A DNA stretch of 64,000 nucleotides. Source: Okibacterium sp. HSC-33S16. Lineage in GTDB: Bacteria > Actinomycetota > Actinomycetes > Actinomycetales > Microbacteriaceae. Shown here piece after piece: positions 58,299 through 64,000 of this stretch (position 1 is the first letter of the stretch; every line of letters starts with the position of its first letter). The translations under genes were made by a program, and so were the position numbers. Under the pieces are notes generated by a model. The model saw nothing but the letters and a program-made list of their open reading frames with translations. It was not told the DNA's origin and did no database searches. The stretch lies in assembly GCF_024171565.1 (NCBI RefSeq), contig NZ_JALJZZ010000005.1, positions 124,001 through 188,000 of the forward strand, read 5' to 3'.

Positions 58299-60729
58299 TG
58301 ACTGAACATAACACCGGGAATCCCCCCACGGCGGCCGGGTCAATGTCCCCAGTAAGAGTCAACGTGACGCTCGATCCTGCACTGAGAGTGATCAATCCCT
58401 GATCCACGGATGCCTGCGGGTGCAGTCGATCCGCCTGCAGAACGAGGTCCTTGACGAGCGACGTTGCCACAAGTCGCACTGTCGCGCCGCCCTCGATCGC
58501 GTTAACGGTGACGTCGAGCGCCGAACTCAGCGGCTCGAGCGCCAGCTCGGGATCTTCGGCGAAGTACCAGAACGCCGGCGGTGAATTGTCCGCGCGTGCG
58601 TCGATAAATTGCCCCGTGGCATCCGTCACCGTCAGAATTTCGCGATCGAGCGGCAGCAGGATGATGCCGCGCGGCTCCACGTCAATGTCGATCGACTGGC
58701 TGGCCAGGATGGCACCGGCAAACTCCTGGCGGGTCAGAATGACGGTCGTGCTCCAGCGCTCGGCGGAGTCGTTGTGTGCGACGAGAACCGGCACACCATC
58801 GCGCGGCTGAATGGTGAGCAACCGGTCGGCGTAGGCATGCTTCAACGCGTGCCAGAGCGGTTTGCGGTGACCAAAGTAGTCGACGGCAGCCCAGGAGATC
58901 ACCGGCCAGTCGTCATTGAGCTGCCAGACGATCGAACCGGTGTTGAGCGGCCAGAGCGACCGGAAGTGCTCAATGCCGAAGCGGATGGCGCGCGCCTGGT
59001 TGAGCTGGGTGGCCCAGTGCCACTGGGCGATAGACCGCGGCTGTGGAAGGTGTGCGCCGAGGCCGCGCTCGAGTTTGAGGTTGCCCTGGTCGGCCTTCTG
59101 GTGCACGAGCATCTGCGTGCCGTACGGCTCGAGCGGCTCGTCGTGCACGGCGCCGGTAAGCGTCGACCAGGCCGGCGGGCCCTGGAAGCCGAACTCACTC
59201 GCGAAACGGGGTTCGTAGTCGGCGTAGACGGTGTAGTCCTTGGAGTTCCAGACGTCCCAGATGTGCATGGTGCCGTTGCGTGGGTCGTTGGGGTGGGCGT
59301 ACTTCGTGAACGAGAACGGGCTGCCCGGAGAGTACGGGGTGCCAGGGGCGAGCTCAGCAACGAGGGACGGCAGCAGGTCGAGGTAGTAGCCCTCACCCCA
59401 GGTGCGGGAGCCAAGCTGGCGACGCCAGTCCCACTCGAGGTAGCCCCAGATGTTCTCGTTGCAGCCGTTCCACAAGGCCAGGCTCGGGTGAGCGGTCAGC
59501 CGGGTGATGTGCTGCCTGGCCTCGGCTTCGACCTCGCTTCTCAGCGGGTCTTCCTCGGCGTAGGCCGCGCAGGCGAAGAGAAAGTCCTGCCAGACCAGCA
59601 CGCCGAGTTCGTCGCACGCGTCGTAGAAGTCGTCTGACTCGTACATTCCGCCGCCCCAGACCCGAAGCAGGTTCATGTTCGCGTCGACCGCGTCGGTGAT
59701 GCGGGTGCGGTAACGCTCACGGGTGATGCGCGTGACGAAGGCGTCGTCTGGGATCCAGTTGGCGCCGCGGATGCCAATGAGCTGGCCGTTGACGAGGATC
59801 GAGAACGGTGACCCGTGGGCGTCCGGCGCCGTGTCGATCTCGACCGTGCGGAACCCGATGCGCCTCGCCCAGTGGGCATCGCCCGTGGTCACCGTCACGT
59901 CGTACAACGGCTGGTCGCCGTAGCCACGTGGCCACCAGAGATCGATCGTTCCGGCGTGGACCTGCACCGCAACATCCGTTTTCCCGCTCGTCAGGCGAAC
60001 GGTTTCGGTGACGCCGTTCACACTGACGGAAAGGTCGGTCTGAGTGTCGGAGAGTGATGCGGTGGCCCACTCGAGGTCGACGTGCGCGGTCACGTTACCC
60101 GTCGTGCCGTCGATACTTGTGAGTGGGCGGACCGACGCAATGCGAACGCCGGACCACGAGTCGATCCCGATGGTTTTGAGAATGCCGGAGCTCGAGACGT
60201 CGATGCCCCAGTCCCAGCCGAAGTTGGACGCAACCTTGCGGATGGCATTGAACGGGTGGTGCATGACGGTCGGTCGTGCGCCGAGGAGCTCCTCCTGCTC
60301 ACGGGCGAATTCGATCGGCGAACGGAAGCCAATGACGAGCTCGTTCTCACCATCCACCAGGAGTGCGGCGATGTCGAACCGGTAGCCGCGGTGCTGGTTC
60401 TGAGTGCGGCCAACTTCGGTGCCGTTGAGCGTGATGGTTGCGGCTGTGTCGAGCCCGTCGGCGACGAGGTCGTGACGGTCCGCGTCGTTCGGTGTCCAGT
60501 CGAAGCTCGTGCGGTACTGCCAGTCGCAGTAGCCGATCCAGGCCTGGACCTTCTCGTTGGCGCCGTCGAACGGGTCGGCGATGAGGCCGGCGGCCATCAG
60601 GTCGAGTTGCACTTCGCCGGGAACGGTCGCGGGGATGTCGAGGTTCGCGACCGAATCGTCGACGGGCCCGGCGGTCGCCCGGAGGGTCCAGGTCGAGCCT
60701 GCTGAAGTGGTGAGGGGTCGGAACGTCAC
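58279..60729 (-). CDS. Beta-mannosidase, glycoside hydrolase family 2
   Basis: 816-residue cytoplasmic GH2 enzyme: jelly-roll sugar-binding domain (about 1-190), Ig-like domain (about 200-300), TIM barrel (about 300-640) and C-terminal beta domains. The acid/base is Glu425 in SLALWNGCNENIWGY and the nucleophile is Glu512 in RFASEFGFQGP. It removes terminal beta-mannosyl residues from manno-oligosaccharides taken up by the neighbouring importer. GTG start. A related exo-glucosaminidase activity cannot be excluded. Confidence 0.9.
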   Translation of the reverse strand: MTFRPLTTSAGSTWTLRATAGPVDDSVANLDIPATVPGEVQLDLMAAGLIADPFDGANEKVQAWIGYCDWQYRTSFDWTPNDADRHDLVADGLDTAATITLNGTEVGRTQNQHRGYRFDIAALLVDGENELVIGFRSPIEFAREQEELLGARPTVMHHPFNAIRKVASNFGWDWGIDVSSSGILKTIGIDSWSGVRIASVRPLTSIDGTTGNVTAHVDLEWATASLSDTQTDLSVSVNGVTETVRLTSGKTDVAVQVHAGTIDLWWPRGYGDQPLYDVTVTTGDAHWARRIGFRTVEIDTAPDAHGSPFSILVNGQLIGIRGANWIPDDAFVTRITRERYRTRITDAVDANMNLLRVWGGGMYESDDFYDACDELGVLVWQDFLFACAAYAEEDPLRSEVEAEARQHITRLTAHPSLALWNGCNENIWGYLEWDWRRQLGSRTWGEGYYLDLLPSLVAELAPGTPYSPGSPFSFTKYAHPNDPRNGTMHIWDVWNSKDYTVYADYEPRFASEFGFQGPPAWSTLTGAVHDEPLEPYGTQMLVHQKADQGNLKLERGLGAHLPQPRSIAQWHWATQLNQARAIRFGIEHFRSLWPLNTGSIVWQLNDDWPVISWAAVDYFGHRKPLWHALKHAYADRLLTIQPRDGVPVLVAHNDSAERWSTTVILTRQEFAGAILASQSIDIDVEPRGIILLPLDREILTVTDATGQFIDARADNSPPAFWYFAEDPELALEPLSSALDVTVNAIEGGATVRLVATSLVKDLVLQADRLHPQASVDQGLITLSAGSSVTLTLTGDIDPAAVGGFPVLCSVNDLVTG

Positions 60730-60784
60730 GCGGGGGTTTCCTTCTCTGGTTGGTGCAATTATCGAGGGGCCGAGCCGACGCTGG

Positions 60785-62576
<1,792 letters not shown>

Positions 62577-62580
<4 letters not shown>

Positions 62581-63575
62581 CGTGTCCGCTCCTTCCGGCG
62601 AGCCGCCTTCGCGGCCACCTTTGTGCGCTTTTTGTGCTGGCGCACGTTCTTGAGTTTCGGGTTGATGATTTCGTCGATAGAGAAGTTCACGAGCGAGAGG
62701 CCCATTCCGAACAGAGCGATGATGAGCCCGGGAGGCCCGAACCACCACCAGGCACCGAGCGGCAGCGCGAATCCGTTCTGCGCGTAGAACAGCATGGTGC
62801 CGAGCGTCGAGGAGTTCGACGCCCCGAGGCCGAGGAATGACAGTCCGGCTTCGCCGAGGATCGCGGCGATGACCGCGAAGACGAACTGTGACGCGAGCAC
62901 GGGCAGCAGGTTCGGCAGGATCTCGACGGCGATCACTCGCCAGGCGCGCTCCCCGGCAACCCGAGAGGCCGAGACGTAGTCACGGCTGCGGATGGACAAC
63001 GTCTGCGCCCGGAGAACCCGGGCAGACCCGGCCCAGCTGGTGATGGCGAGAACGACGGCGATCGTCCAGAGTCCGCGTGACTCGGGCGGCACGAAGCCGG
63101 AGATGACGATGACGAGCGGAAGGCCGGGGATCACGAGGAAGACGTTGGAGAAGAGGGAGAACGCCTCGTCGGCGAAGCCGCCGATGTACGTGCCGAGAAT
63201 TCCGAAGATCGCGGAAAGGACCGTTGCGAGCACACCGACGATGAGGCCGATTTCAAGCGACCCTCGCGTGGCGAGCGCAAGCTGGGCAAAGACATCCTGA
63301 CCCGTTTGCGTTGTTCCGAGAATGTGCTCAGCTGATGGTCCGGTGAGACCGATGTTGCGGATTTCGGTCGGGTCCATGGTGAAATACGGACCGACGATGC
63401 CGAAGAGGGCGATGCCGCCGATCAGGGTGAGACCGGTGATGAGCCACGGCGTCGGGGTCGGGAGCATCAGCCGGAGGGCCGAGCGCGACTTTCTCGGTCC
63501 GCCGCCACGAATGGCTGCGAGCTGTGCCGTGCTGTCGACGGTGTCGACCCCAGCGGGTTGAACGATATTCGTCAT
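62577..63575 (-). CDS. Oligosaccharide/oligopeptide ABC importer permease (OppC type)
   Basis: 332-residue permease with an OppC N-terminal part and five or six hydrophobic segments; the EAA-like loop is VSASRVAGERAWRVIAVEILPNLLPV. The basic tail LKNVRQHKKRTKVAAKAARRKERTR is cytoplasmic. It is 5 bases after the OppB-type stop. The binding protein of this importer should lie beyond the right edge. Confidence 0.92.
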
Positions 63576-63580
63576 CGCGA

Positions 63581-64000
63581 TCAGCTCCGGGCTCGGGTAC
63601 GGGGATCGATGATCCCGTAGAACAAATCGACGACGAAGTTCGCGCCGAGAACTGCGAGGGTGATGTAGAGGAACAGGCCCTGCATCAGGGCGTAGTCGTT
63701 ATTCGTCACAGCGGTGAGCAACTTCGACCCGATCCCCGGGTAGGAGAACACCTGCTCGGTCACGATCGACCCGGAGACCACGAAACCGAGCGAGATGGCG
63801 AAGCCGGCCACCGAAGGAAGGACGGCGTTGCGTGCGGCGTAGGTGCGGAGAATCCTGCCGCTGCGTAGTCCCTTGGCCTGGGCGGTCACGATGTAGTCCT
63901 CAGAGAGCGTCGAGACCATCATGTTCCTCATGCCGAGCAGCCAGCCGCCGAGCGACGCAACCACAATGGTGAGCGCGGGCAGGAAACCGTAGGTGATCGC
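63581..64000 (-). CDS. Oligosaccharide/oligopeptide ABC importer permease (OppB type), partial
   Basis: The 5' part is outside the window. The visible 139 residues (from AITYGFLPALTIVVASLGGWLLGMRNMM) are the C-terminal part of an OppB-type permease; the EAA-like loop is YIVTAQAKGLRSGRILRTYAARNAVLPSVAG. The frame is open to base 64000. Confidence 0.9.
   Translation of the reverse strand, partial: AITYGFLPALTIVVASLGGWLLGMRNMMVSTLSEDYIVTAQAKGLRSGRILRTYAARNAVLPSVAGFAISLGFVVSGSIVTEQVFSYPGIGSKLLTAVTNNDYALMQGLFLYITLAVLGANFVVDLFYGIIDPRTRARS

Overview
The window is 64 kb of high-G+C DNA from an actinobacterium, most likely a member of the Microbacteriaceae. The evidence is a complete scattered menaquinone gene set, a ResB/CcsB/CcdA cytochrome c maturation operon, an archaeal-type (short) aspartyl-tRNA synthetase, the tiny ribosomal protein bS22 (AURKAIP1/COX24 domain), an HspR-type (HAIR) operator before hsp20, sugar importers without their own ATPase, and many genes whose -10 box lies 6-8 bases before the start codon (leaderless architecture). 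The family assignment is inference from gene content. I found no tRNA, rRNA, CRISPR array, transposase or integrase.

Layout. 1-11.1 kb: amine catabolism. Two APC permeases, a universal stress protein, putrescine oxidase, aminobutyraldehyde dehydrogenase, GabD and GabT are on the minus strand, and a PucR regulator is divergent; together they can take putrescine to succinate via GABA. 11.2-18.3 kb: an alpha/beta hydrolase, a Gln/Pro-rich membrane protein, ferredoxin reductase, polyprenyl diphosphate synthase, a saccharopine-dehydrogenase-like protein and a third APC permease. 18.4-25.2 kb: an XRE/MmyB-like regulator followed by a cupin, an AhpD-like protein, a zinc alcohol dehydrogenase, two aldo/keto reductases and small enzymes; the regulator and the first aldo/keto reductase share an almost superimposable promoter block. 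25.2-38.9 kb: menaquinone genes menG, menF, menD, menA, menE, menB and menC on alternating strands, interleaved with PPK2, Hsp20, NDH-2 and small proteins. 38.9-44.0 kb: cytochrome c maturation operon. 44.2-51.5 kb: aspS, small stress/redox genes, one SRPBCC gene broken by an in-frame stop, a YidC paralogue, bS22, two small regulators and the KtrB/KtrA potassium uptake pair. 51.5-56.4 kb: an accessory amino-sugar cassette (solute-binding protein, two permeases, GntR/UTRA regulator, NanE) whose promoter has a DasR-like operator. 56.5-64 kb: proC, an HTH-less LacI-type sensor, a GH2 beta-mannosidase and an Opp-type ABC importer that runs off the right edge.

Main discoveries. (1) The amino-sugar cassette is bracketed by a 28-bp direct repeat (27/28) that is the 3' end of ktrA, with a synonymous difference, so the cassette looks like an insertion beside ktrA. 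(2) The XRE regulator gene and the aldo/keto reductase operon have the same motif at the same distance from the -10 and start codon, which suggests a small autoregulated regulon. (3) A LacI-family protein has no DNA-binding domain and overlaps the beta-mannosidase gene by 20 bases. (4) An SRPBCC gene reads through perfectly except for one TAA. Promoters, operators and terminators were read by eye and remain untested.
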